A DNA stretch of 64,000 nucleotides from positions 1,661,001 to 1,725,000 of the forward strand of contig NZ_CP061769.1 of the NCBI RefSeq assembly GCF_011420305.2, given 5' to 3'. Positions within the stretch are counted from its first letter, which is position 1. The number at the start of each line of letters is the position of its first letter. Origin of the DNA: Nocardioides ochotonae. Lineage in GTDB: Bacteria; Actinomycetota; Actinomycetes; Propionibacteriales; Nocardioidaceae. Below are positions 11,256 through 19,413 of this stretch, one piece after another. The position numbers and the translations under genes are program-made. The notes beneath the pieces were generated by a model, which was given only the letters and a program-made list of their open reading frames with translations, was not told the origin of the DNA and made no database searches.

Positions 11256-12931
11256 TGAAGCTGCTGGATGCGGGCGAGGTACAGGTCGGGAAGGTGTTCT
11301 CCGCGGAGTACGACTTCACGATCCCGGACTATCAGCGGCCCTACGCCTGGGGCAAGGACCAAACCCTCCAACTCCTCGATGACCTCAAGGACGCTCTCGC
11401 GAGCACAAACGACGAGCCCTACTTCCTCGGCTCCATCGTCCTGGTCAAGCAGAAGGGCAGCCCGGCCGCCGAGGTGATTGACGGACAGCAGCGACTGACC
11501 ACCCTCACCATTCTCTGCGCGGTGCTGCGCGACCTCACGGGGAAGGCGGCTTTGCGCTCTGACATTCACAAGTTCATAGAGGAACCGGAGGTGGTCTGGG
11601 ACGACAAGCCGGCACGCCCTCGTCTGCGGCTGCGCGCGCGGGACGCCGCCTTCTTCCGCGATCACGTCCAGACCGCTGGCGCCATCGGTGGCCTCCTCAA
11701 GCTTCCCACACAGGCGCTCGGGACCGACGCTCAGAAAGCGATCCGCGACAACGCTGCGCATCTCCACAGCGCGCTTGAGGGCTGGAGCGAGGACGAGCGA
11801 ACGGCGTTGTTCAAGATGCTCGGCGGTCGGACGTACCTGGTGGTCGTCAGCACGCCTGACCTGACCAGCGCGTTCCGAATCTTCAGTGTCATGAACTCCC
11901 GCGGACTGCCGCTGACCGCGCCCGACATCTTCAAGTCCATGGTGATTGGAGACATCTCCGAGGACGACCGTTCGCCGTACGCCAATAAGTGGGAACAGGA
12001 GGAGCAGGACCTCGGGCGTGACGGCTTCGCGGAGCTATTCGGCCATGTCCGGATGATCTACGCGAAGGAGCGCGCAAGGAAGGAGTTACTGCAGGAGTTC
12101 GACGAGCAGGTGCTGAGCGGCTACCTGCCGGGGAAGGGCCAGGCGTTCGTGGACGACGTACTGATCCCCTACTCCGACGCCTACGAGCACCTCATCACCC
12201 AGAACCTGCCGGCCGCTGGCGGATGGGGCGCCGTCAACAACTGGCTCGCGCGGCTTACCCAGCTCGACAACAACGACTGGCGTCCGCCTGCGCTCTGGGC
12301 GATGCGCCACCACGCCAGCGACGCGGAGTTCCTGACCGATTTCCTGCGTCGCCTCGAGCGGCTCGCCGCGAGTCTGCTCATCCGGCGGACCTACTCGACG
12401 CCACGAACCACGCGCTACGGCGACCTGCTCAAGCAGCTCGAAGCCGGGGACGGTCTCGACGCGTCCGCCTTCGAGCTCAGCAGCGATGAAAAGGAGGCCA
12501 CCCGGTCTCGGCTCGACGGCGACATCTACCTGGTCAACCCCGTCCGCAAGTACGTTCTGCTGCGGCTCGACGAGCTTCTGGCCAATCAGCCGGGGGTGAG
12601 CTATCAGCACAAGATGATCACCGTCGAGCATGTGCTGCCCCAGAACCCGAAGCCCGACAGTGAGTGGGTCGCCAACTTCACTGAAGAGGAGCGGGCGAAG
12701 TGGACCCACCGGCTCGGAAACCTCGCATTACTGAACCGCGCCAAGAACAGCGAGGCCCAGCGTTATGACTTCGACAAGAAGAAGGCGAAGTACTTCACGA
12801 CCGCCAACGGCGTGGCGATCTTCGCGCTGACCACTCAAGTACTCGGACAGGACGCTTGGACGCCGAGCATCGTCCAAGCACGTCACGAGGAACTCCTCGG
12901 GCGGCTCGTCAAGGAATGGGAGCTCGACTGA
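11255..12931 (+). CDS. DUF262/DUF1524 (GmrSD-like) NTPase-nuclease
   Basis: A 558-aa protein. The N-terminal DUF262 has the IPDYQRPYAW element (23-32) and the ParB-like IDGQQRLTT motif (75-83), plus FSVMNSRGLPLT near 211-222. The C-terminal DUF1524 is an HNH-type nuclease domain with VEHVLPQNP near 460 and RLGNLALLNRAKNSEA. The family includes the GmrS/GmrD type IV enzymes that cut modified DNA, and SspE. The start ATG overlaps the methylase stop, and its own stop is 1 nt from the next ATG. In this locus it is the best candidate for the effector nuclease. Confidence 0.88.
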   Translation: MKLLDAGEVQVGKVFSAEYDFTIPDYQRPYAWGKDQTLQLLDDLKDALASTNDEPYFLGSIVLVKQKGSPAAEVIDGQQRLTTLTILCAVLRDLTGKAALRSDIHKFIEEPEVVWDDKPARPRLRLRARDAAFFRDHVQTAGAIGGLLKLPTQALGTDAQKAIRDNAAHLHSALEGWSEDERTALFKMLGGRTYLVVVSTPDLTSAFRIFSVMNSRGLPLTAPDIFKSMVIGDISEDDRSPYANKWEQEEQDLGRDGFAELFGHVRMIYAKERARKELLQEFDEQVLSGYLPGKGQAFVDDVLIPYSDAYEHLITQNLPAAGGWGAVNNWLARLTQLDNNDWRPPALWAMRHHASDAEFLTDFLRRLERLAASLLIRRTYSTPRTTRYGDLLKQLEAGDGLDASAFELSSDEKEATRSRLDGDIYLVNPVRKYVLLRLDELLANQPGVSYQHKMITVEHVLPQNPKPDSEWVANFTEEERAKWTHRLGNLALLNRAKNSEAQRYDFDKKKAKYFTTANGVAIFALTTQVLGQDAWTPSIVQARHEELLGRLVKEWELD

Positions 12932-12932
12932 C

Positions 12933-15900
12933 ATGGCACTCAGTAACCGCGACCGCATCGATCGCATGTTCCAGGTGCTAGCGCCTGCGCTGGACGACTT
13001 CATCTCCACGACTGTGGGTCAGGGGGATCCGTCGCTGGGTGCCGTGTGGACCAAGCTCGTCCAAGCGAAGGACAGCAAGAACGGTGCATCTCCGGCGAAG
13101 ACATATGACGCTCTCGACCCGCAGGTGCAGTTCAGGATCCTCACCGAAGGCAACATCACCGCCGGTTTCAAGGCGGGGTGGTACCCCTTCAACCAGGCAA
13201 TTGGCCGCACCGGCGAGACGTTCGCCAGTGAGCTACGCGAGGTCCGCAACGAGTGGGCGCACAACAAGACCTTCACTGACGACGACGCCTACCGCGCCCT
13301 CGACACCGGTGAACGGCTGCTCAAGCTGATCGGCGCAGCCAAGGAGGCTGGCGAAGTCCGCGCCATCCGGTTGAACCTGCGTCGGGTCACCGCAGACAAG
13401 GACGACAAGAAGGTTCTCAAAGCGGCCGTCGACAACCCCGAAGCTGCGGGCCTTCGCCCCTGGCGCGAGGTGCTCCAGCCGCACGACGACGTCGCCACCG
13501 GCAACTTCCACGCCTCCGAGTTCGCTGCCGACCTCTATAAGGTCGCCACTGGGGGAGAGGTTGACGCTGACTACGCCGACCCGGTCGAGTTCTTCCGACG
13601 CACTTATCTGACCGAGGGTCTGCGTGACCTCATCGGCCGAGCCGTCCGTCGCCTCGCGGGCGATGACAATGTCTCGCCAGTCATCAACCTGCAGACCAAC
13701 TTCGGTGGCGGCAAGACCCACTCGATGCTGTCGCTGTGGCACGTCGCCGCTGGCCTTCCGGTCGGCAACTTCCCTCAGGAGACCCAGGAACTCCTGACGG
13801 CCAATGGCTACTCGGCCAGCAAGGTCAACCGGGTCGCCATCGTCGGAAACCACTTCAGTCCGTCCGGCGTGACCAAGGACGATGGCACCCAGGTCAACAC
13901 CATCTGGGGCGAACTCGCCTGGCAGCTCGGCGGTTCCGAGGGCTTCGCGGTCGTGGCGAAGTCCGATAGAGACCGGACGCATCCGGGCGATGCTCTCCAC
14001 GAGTTGCTCGCGAAGTACGCGCCCGCCGTCATCCTTATCGACGAGTGGGTCGCCTACGCGCGCTCGCTCGTGGGTCGGGACGACCTTGCTGGTGGCACGT
14101 TCGACGACCAGTTCACCTTCGCCCAGGCACTCACCGAGGCTGTCAAGGGCACCAGGGGCGTCCTGCTCGCGATCTCGATCCCCGCGTCGGAGACCGGAGA
14201 TGCGAACGACAAGATCGCAGTCGGCAACGCCGAGGAGGTCGGCGGTCAGAATGGCCTCGAAGCGCTCAAGCGCCTCCAGAACGTCGTTCGCCGCGTCGCC
14301 GACCAATGGCGCCCTGCGTCATCGGACGAGGCATATCACATCGTCAAGCAACGGCTTTTCAAGGAGCCCGACGCCGCAGCGCTCGCGGCGATCGGTGCCA
14401 CCGCCCGCGCGTACGTCGAGATGTATCGCAAGTTCACCGACGATTTCCCCCGGGATGCGCGCGACGGGGCTTACGAGGAACGGATCAGGCGGACCTACCC
14501 GATCCACCCCGAACTGTTCGACACCCTCTACGAGGAGTGGTCGTCGCTGGAACGCTTCCAGAGGACCCGCGGCGTCCTGCGGCTGATGAGCACGGTCATC
14601 CACGCACTCTGGATGGGCGAAGACCAGTCGCCAATGATCATGCCTGGATCGATCCCCCTCGCTACGGCGAACGTGAACTCCGAGCTGACGCAGTACCTCC
14701 AGGACTCGTGGAAGGCGATCATCGACGCCGACGTCGACGGCCCGAATTCCGAGCCGGCGCGCATCGACAAGGCGAAGCCGCTTTTTGGCCAACGAGCGCT
14801 GACCAAGCGGCTCGCGCGCACCGTCTTCTTCGGTGCTGCGCCGACGATCGCGCCTGGCTCAGTGCACAAGGGCATCGGCACGCAGCGGGTGTTTCTCGGC
14901 ACCGCGATCCCCGGTGACGTCCCCGGCAACTTTTACTCCGCGCTCACCCAGCTCGGCGACCGGGCGACGTACTTCTACTCGGGCTCTGGCAAATATTGGT
15001 ACGACGTCCAGCCCAACATCACCCGCACCGCCAAGGACCAGGCCGAGCGCCTTCACAAGGAGGATGTCTGGGCTGAGATCGTCCGACGACTCGAGGACCA
15101 GGGTCGCAAGCGCGGTGACTTCGCGGGCGTGCATGTGTGCCCCGAGTCCAACGCCGACATCCCCGATACCGACGAAGCCCGCCTCGTCATCCTGCACCCC
15201 AAGGTTGCGCACAAGCGCGGCGCAGAGTCGGCGGCCAAGGAGTTCGCTCACAAGGCGACTGAGCACCGCGGGAGCTCCAACCGAACGCATCGGAACGCGC
15301 TCGTCTACCTGGCGGCCGACGAGGCGCGCCTCGAAGAACTGGACAACGCAACTCGCGATTACCTCGGCTGGAAGCACGTCTTGTCGAACGAGGCCGACCT
15401 CGACCTCACGCAGAACCAGAAGAACCAGGCGTCGCAGCGGGCGGCACAGGCCGACCAGACGGTCACATCACGCCTGCTCCAGACGTTCACGTGGGCGTTG
15501 GTTCCCGCCCAGCCGGACCCTGGCGCGCCGTTCGTCATCCGGGAGACAAAGGTCGAAGGGCAGTCCGATTCGCTTGCGGACCGGGTGTCCCGACGACTCG
15601 GGAACGACGGCGACCTATCCACGCGCCAGGCGGCGGCGACGATCCGGCTCGCCATCGGCAAGGTCCCGCAGATCTGGAAGAACGGTCACGTCTCGCTGGG
15701 CTCGCTCTGGGGGCTCTACTCGCAGTACCCCTACATGCCGCGCCTGCGCGACCGGTCCGTCCTCGACGCAGGCATCTTCGACCTGCCGATGATTTGGCAG
15801 ACGGACGCCTTCGCGCTTGCAGCTGGCTTCGACGAGGCGGCTGGTCGGTACATCGGGCTCTGGACTCCTGAGGACAAGGAGAGCGCGCCAATCCCCACCG

Positions 15901-16295
15901 ATTCGCTCCTTCTGGTCCGTCCGGACGTTGCGCAGAAGCAGCGCTCTGACGAGCCTGGGCCGGCGCCCATCCCAGGGCCTGATGAGCCCGGGGCGGGCCA
16001 GGGTCCGTCGCCTTCTCCTCAGCCCGGCCCGGGCGCGTCGCCGAAGGTCGACATCGTTTGGCCGACTCGCTATTACGGTGTCAAGACGCTCAACTCCGAC
16101 AAGATCGCGCTGGATTTCAGGAACGTCGCTGACGAGGTGCTCGCGCACCTGCGGTCCGGAGAGACCACGAACGTCACTGTGCGCATCGAGATCGAAGCCA
16201 CGGACTCCGAGGGGTTCAACGAGAGTCGCGTACGCACGGTCTCGGAGAACGCCCGCACCTTGAAGTTCGACCAGTCTGGCTTCGAGGAGAGCTGA
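12933..16295 (+). CDS. Swt1-type HEPN domain fused to DUF499 AAA+ ATPase
   Basis: A 1120-aa protein, last gene of the run. Residues 1-135 look like a Swt1-family HEPN domain, with an Rx4H motif RNEWAH at 105-110 of the kind found in HEPN ribonucleases. The rest is DUF499 (COG1483): Walker A NFGGGKTHS at 256-264, Walker B and sensor VILIDEWVAYARS near 365, and a long C-terminal part with a Pro-Gly-rich linker near 1005-1040. DUF499 and DUF1156 genes are known neighbours in prokaryotic defence islands. A role as an ATP-driven switch that releases RNase or nuclease activity on infection is inference. The Rx4H motif is intact. Confidence 0.87.
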   Translation: MALSNRDRIDRMFQVLAPALDDFISTTVGQGDPSLGAVWTKLVQAKDSKNGASPAKTYDALDPQVQFRILTEGNITAGFKAGWYPFNQAIGRTGETFASELREVRNEWAHNKTFTDDDAYRALDTGERLLKLIGAAKEAGEVRAIRLNLRRVTADKDDKKVLKAAVDNPEAAGLRPWREVLQPHDDVATGNFHASEFAADLYKVATGGEVDADYADPVEFFRRTYLTEGLRDLIGRAVRRLAGDDNVSPVINLQTNFGGGKTHSMLSLWHVAAGLPVGNFPQETQELLTANGYSASKVNRVAIVGNHFSPSGVTKDDGTQVNTIWGELAWQLGGSEGFAVVAKSDRDRTHPGDALHELLAKYAPAVILIDEWVAYARSLVGRDDLAGGTFDDQFTFAQALTEAVKGTRGVLLAISIPASETGDANDKIAVGNAEEVGGQNGLEALKRLQNVVRRVADQWRPASSDEAYHIVKQRLFKEPDAAALAAIGATARAYVEMYRKFTDDFPRDARDGAYEERIRRTYPIHPELFDTLYEEWSSLERFQRTRGVLRLMSTVIHALWMGEDQSPMIMPGSIPLATANVNSELTQYLQDSWKAIIDADVDGPNSEPARIDKAKPLFGQRALTKRLARTVFFGAAPTIAPGSVHKGIGTQRVFLGTAIPGDVPGNFYSALTQLGDRATYFYSGSGKYWYDVQPNITRTAKDQAERLHKEDVWAEIVRRLEDQGRKRGDFAGVHVCPESNADIPDTDEARLVILHPKVAHKRGAESAAKEFAHKATEHRGSSNRTHRNALVYLAADEARLEELDNATRDYLGWKHVLSNEADLDLTQNQKNQASQRAAQADQTVTSRLLQTFTWALVPAQPDPGAPFVIRETKVEGQSDSLADRVSRRLGNDGDLSTRQAAATIRLAIGKVPQIWKNGHVSLGSLWGLYSQYPYMPRLRDRSVLDAGIFDLPMIWQTDAFALAAGFDEAAGRYIGLWTPEDKESAPIPTDSLLLVRPDVAQKQRSDEPGPAPIPGPDEPGAGQGPSPSPQPGPGASPKVDIVWPTRYYGVKTLNSDKIALDFRNVADEVLAHLRSGETTNVTVRIEIEATDSEGFNESRVRTVSENARTLKFDQSGFEES

Positions 16296-16723
16296 GGCGA
16301 TCCCGCCCGGTGCAGAGGGGTGCATGCGACTTACCGGGATCATCGTCACCAACCACAACCGTCTGGAGGTCCGCGAGCGCCTGTGCTCGTCGGACCGAAC
16401 GACGTCGAGAGGTCTTCCTGCGTTGCCTTGACCGGTGGCGATTGTGGGGCCAGCCCGGAGGCCTGCATCGCGGCGGCGAGCCCGAACGCGGAGGCGATGA
16501 CGACGATGAACTCGATGTCGACCGTCCGCCGCGCCTCCAGGGGCGACAGGACGCGCGAGACGTCGAGGAGGATGGCGGCCCCAAGCGGCCCCTCGAGGAT
16601 GGGGACGGTCTCCGTCGCGGCGAGCTCGGCGACGCCCAGCAGCAGCGGCGGGCCTCCATGGGAGCCCGCGCCTGACCGGGCGTCCATAATCAAGGTCGTG
16701 CCGGTGGATGCAGCGTTAATCCG
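16296..16723. other. Gene-poor gap with permease remnant
   Basis: 428 bp lies between the DUF499 gene and the convergent HNH gene. It contains the minus-strand permease remnant at 16451-16651 and no intact gene that I can support. Confidence 0.6.
16451..16651 (-). pseudogene. Remnant of an SLC13/DASS-type permease
   Basis: One minus-strand frame reads as an internal piece of a sodium/sulfate or dicarboxylate-type transporter: LGVAELAATETVPILEG, then SRVLSPLEARRTVDIEFI, then VIASAFGLAAAMQASGLA. In SLC13-like proteins this is a transmembrane segment, the LSLEEARRSIDW-like loop and the following transmembrane helix. Nothing before or after it resembles the rest of a permease of roughly 450-600 residues, so this is a stranded fragment. 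Confidence 0.5.
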
Positions 16724-17623
16724 CTAGCGCGCCAGCAGATCGTTGATGGCGGCTGCGGTCGACGCGGCGGCCTCGGCCACCTGGAGGCGCAACTCCTCGA
16801 GTAATGCCCGGACCCGGTCGGTGTCAGACTCCGTGAGTCCGTCCGTCAGCGGGGCGTACCCGTGGTGGATCATGTGCCCCTCGATCGTCGCGATCCGTGC
16901 GGCGGCGTCCGCGCGATCCGGCAGGGCGCGGAGGAAGTCGTCGTACCGTTGGTTGCCCTTTGTCGCGTTGCATTCATGGCACGCGGGGACCAGGTTGCCG
17001 AGCCGGTGCTCGCCGAGCTCGCTGATGTTGATCGGAACTGCGTGGTCCATGACCAGTTGTCGTGGGCTGCCGCAGTAGGCGCACCGATTGAGGAAGCGGT
17101 GCTTGACCGTGAGCCAGTCCTTCGCCGTGAAGGACCCCGCCCCGAGTCGGCCGAGAACGCTGCGTACGGCGGAGTTCTGCGCATTCCCGATCGCGTGCTG
17201 CTTGTACTTCGCGCCAGCCTTGGTCCCAGGCTCCGTCACCGTTGGAATCTGGTTGAGCTCGGCCTCGATGGCCGCGGGAGTGATGCCGATCGGGGTGAGG
17301 CCCTTGTCCTCGAGGTAGAAGATGAAGCCGGGCCGGCTCCTCTCGAACCAGTCGTTGGTGACGCGGAGATCCTGGTCGAGAACCCGCCGCACCTGAACCC
17401 AGTAGCGGTCCTTCTTGTTCGGGTCCGTCGCCCTGATGTACTCGGCTGCTGCAGGTGCGGCGAACAAGGCGAAGTGCACGCCGAAGACCTCCCTGCAGTA
17501 GTCCCTGTCGGCGAGCTTGATGATCTCTTCCGGGTCGACCTGCTCGCAGTACTCGATGATTTGGGGAAGATTGAGTTGAACCAGTTGGCCGAGCTTCGGC
17601 TCCTCCGGCCGGGGCATCTCCAT
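16724..17623 (-). CDS. HNH endonuclease domain protein
   Basis: A 299-aa protein. The N-terminal 170 residues are unfamiliar. The HNH domain follows: CAYCGSPRQLVMDHAVPIN, then a HRLGNLVPACHECNATKGNQ segment. That gives two CxxC zinc pairs, the catalytic DH and the N of the N-x-K zone. The domain is complete, so metal-dependent cleavage is likely; the substrate is unknown. It faces away from the regulator gene at 17741, and its upstream region contains the palindrome at 17698, so the two may be co-regulated. It converges on the DUF499 gene. Membership in the upstream restriction locus is possible but unproved. Confidence 0.83.
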   Translation of the reverse strand: MEMPRPEEPKLGQLVQLNLPQIIEYCEQVDPEEIIKLADRDYCREVFGVHFALFAAPAAAEYIRATDPNKKDRYWVQVRRVLDQDLRVTNDWFERSRPGFIFYLEDKGLTPIGITPAAIEAELNQIPTVTEPGTKAGAKYKQHAIGNAQNSAVRSVLGRLGAGSFTAKDWLTVKHRFLNRCAYCGSPRQLVMDHAVPINISELGEHRLGNLVPACHECNATKGNQRYDDFLRALPDRADAAARIATIEGHMIHHGYAPLTDGLTESDTDRVRALLEELRLQVAEAAASTAAAINDLLAR

Positions 17624-17697
17624 GTTGTTCTCCTCGGGGGTCGGGGCGAGTCAACCTCGCGACAGCCCGAAGGTAGCGGCCCGGCCTCCGAACGCGC

Positions 17698-17713
17698 GGT
17701 TAACCGGATAACC
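17698..17713. promoter_or_regulatory. Palindromic operator-like site, copy 1
   Basis: GGTTAACCGGATAACC is a near-perfect inverted repeat. A close copy lies at 18455-18470 (13 of 16 identical), also in front of a gene start. A TATCGT at 17729-17734 could be the -10; the ATG at 17741 would then be on a nearly leaderless transcript. Confidence 0.6.
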
Positions 17714-17740
17714 CTGCCGCAGGCCGTCTATCGTTCGCCC

Positions 17741-18433
17741 ATGGAGCCTCTCTACGACGGGCGGGTCAGCCTCAAGATCGACCAGACGATCCGCGGTACG
17801 TGGGCGTTGCCGAAGCACGAGATGGTGGGCGTCGGCCGGCTGGACGAGATGGGGATCCACGTTCCGAACTCCTGGGCACCGTCGCGCTTGTGCCGGTTCA
17901 TCCCGTACGAAATGGGTTGGCTGGTCCAGCTCGGGCGAGCGCAGGGCCGGATCGACAACAAGTACCTCGGGGCGATGGTGTTTCCCCGCCGTTCGGTGAT
18001 CGCGCTCCAAGCGGGCCGGACCCTGCTCTCCTTCCCCGAGCTCGACAAGCAGGTTCGGCTCGTCGTGGTCATCGGTGCCGGCGCGTCCGACGGCCATTCG
18101 GTTGCCCAGGACGGCGCCGCGCACGTAGGCGCGGTGCGCCGGACGTCGTACGCCGTCGACCGGGTGGAGCTCAGCCCGAAGCAGCGGAGGTACGCCGCGG
18201 TTGCCTTCGAACACCTGCTCAAGCGCACGGCGGTGCCGAAGAACATCGTTGCCGTGGCGGCGGAGAAACTGGGTGACAGCCCGGGCAACGTGAACATGAC
18301 CCTCGCCCGGATCAGGAACGAGGTCAACAAGGAGCGGTGGCTCAACCTGGAGACGACGGACCATCTTGGCACCTACCTCGTGCTCCTGAGCCGCAACATC
18401 ACCTGGGAGGACCTGCCGCCGGAGCTCCAGTGA
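17741..18433 (+). CDS. Predicted regulator, FHA-like with C-terminal helix-turn-helix-like region
   Basis: A 230-aa protein from the ATG at 17741. The long open frame upstream is antisense to the HNH gene and is not used. Residues 1-120 form a beta-rich region (MGWLVQLGRAQGRIDNKYLG, then VFPRRSVIALQAGRTLLSF) that reads like a forkhead-associated fold. Residues about 145-205 are helical (LSPKQRRYAAVAFEHLLKR, then LGDSPGNVNMTLARIRNEV) and look like a winged helix. Palindromes just upstream of this gene and of the next suggest autoregulation plus control of the ARPP-1 operon. I do not recognise a named family, so the function is inference. Confidence 0.65.
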   Translation: MEPLYDGRVSLKIDQTIRGTWALPKHEMVGVGRLDEMGIHVPNSWAPSRLCRFIPYEMGWLVQLGRAQGRIDNKYLGAMVFPRRSVIALQAGRTLLSFPELDKQVRLVVVIGAGASDGHSVAQDGAAHVGAVRRTSYAVDRVELSPKQRRYAAVAFEHLLKRTAVPKNIVAVAAEKLGDSPGNVNMTLARIRNEVNKERWLNLETTDHLGTYLVLLSRNITWEDLPPELQ

Positions 18434-18454
18434 GCCGGGACCCGCTGATCATCC

Positions 18455-18470
18455 GGTTATCCGGGTAACA
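18455..18470. promoter_or_regulatory. Palindromic operator-like site, copy 2
   Basis: GGTTATCCGGGTAACA matches copy 1 at 13 of 16 positions and keeps the GGTTAWCCGGRTAAC core. It lies between the regulator stop (18433) and the ARPP-1-like gene start (18542). Confidence 0.6.
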
Positions 18471-18541
18471 GGGGCGAACCTGCCCGCGCGTGCATGCTCC
18501 TCGTCGTCGGCCCGCCGGGGGCCGAGGAGAGGAGGTCGCAC

Positions 18542-19405
18542 ATGAACGAGCTGAACCAGTTGCACGTCGGCCGCAGCACCACCCGTGGCGCGATGACGGT
18601 CTTCCCGCTGTGGGGGCCGACCGGACGCTATCGCCGGTACGCGATGGATGGGCGGAACCTGGACGTCACCGAGGTCGAGAGCGGCCCGGACATGGGCACG
18701 CTGATGGTCGGCAATGTGGGTGACCAGCCGGCGCTGGTGCTCGACGGCCAGCTCTTCGAGGGCGGCTGGCAGCACCGGATGGCCCGGCACTCGGTGATGA
18801 TCGGCGTCCACCAGCGGATCCCGGTTGAGGTGGCGTGCGTCGAGCACGGCCGGTGGGGAGGCACGGCGCGCCAGCACAGCCGGGGCCGGCGTGCGACGCC
18901 GTACGTCCGGGACGCGGTGCGCGGCGATGACGTCCAGACGGACGTGTGGTCACGAGTCGCGGAGCACACGAGGAACCAAGCGGGCGGCGCCAACCCGACC
19001 GGCTCCTTCGTCCATCGGCTCGACCGCGCCGACGACGAGCGCCGTGCCTGGGCGGACGTGCGCCCACTAGCCGGCCAGATCGGCGTACTGATCGGCATCG
19101 GCGGCCAGCCCTACGTCGTTGAGCTGTTCGACTCGCCCATCCGGCTCCGCGGCCAGCTGCCGGGGCTCCTCGAGTCGGCCGCGGTCGATGCGCGTCTCGC
19201 GTCCGTGGTGGAGACGCCCGGGCGCCGCGCACGCCGCTTCGTCGAGCGCCTTGAGCACCTCCGGCTGGACCGGGCCGAGAAGGCGGGCATCGGTGAGCGT
19301 CGCCACGGGGCCAGTGAGTACGCCGACCTGAGCGTCCTGACTTGGCGGGGCCGGCCCGTCCACCGCTTCCTCACCAACGTCCGCCACCCGCTGCTCGCGG
19401 CGTGA
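18542..19405 (+). CDS. ARPP-1-like protein (ADP-ribosylglycohydrolase-associated)
   Basis: A 287-aa protein. The ATG at 18542 follows GGAGAGGAGG and is preferred to earlier in-frame starts. The sequence (TTRGAMTVFPLWGP near the start, VGNVGDQPALVLDGQLFEGGW, QRIPVEVACVEHGRW) fits the ARPP-1 family, defined by its gene association with ADP-ribosylglycohydrolases and rhodanese/phosphatase proteins. Its biochemical activity is not known to me. The next gene begins 8 nt after its stop and encodes exactly such a glycohydrolase-phosphatase, so the context supports the call. A part in repairing or sensing ADP-ribosylated molecules is inferred. Confidence 0.75.
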   Translation: MNELNQLHVGRSTTRGAMTVFPLWGPTGRYRRYAMDGRNLDVTEVESGPDMGTLMVGNVGDQPALVLDGQLFEGGWQHRMARHSVMIGVHQRIPVEVACVEHGRWGGTARQHSRGRRATPYVRDAVRGDDVQTDVWSRVAEHTRNQAGGANPTGSFVHRLDRADDERRAWADVRPLAGQIGVLIGIGGQPYVVELFDSPIRLRGQLPGLLESAAVDARLASVVETPGRRARRFVERLEHLRLDRAEKAGIGERRHGASEYADLSVLTWRGRPVHRFLTNVRHPLLAA

Positions 19406-19413
19406 GAGGAGAG

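Noticed and set aside
2201..16295. Calling the locus canonical DISARM or BREX.
   Set aside because: DrmA, DrmB, DrmC, PglZ, BrxL and BrxC-like genes are not seen; only the helicase is DISARM-like.
16862..17740. Continuation of the 17741 regulator frame far upstream.
   Set aside because: It is antisense to the HNH gene; the region from ATG 17741, after the palindrome, is the plausible protein.
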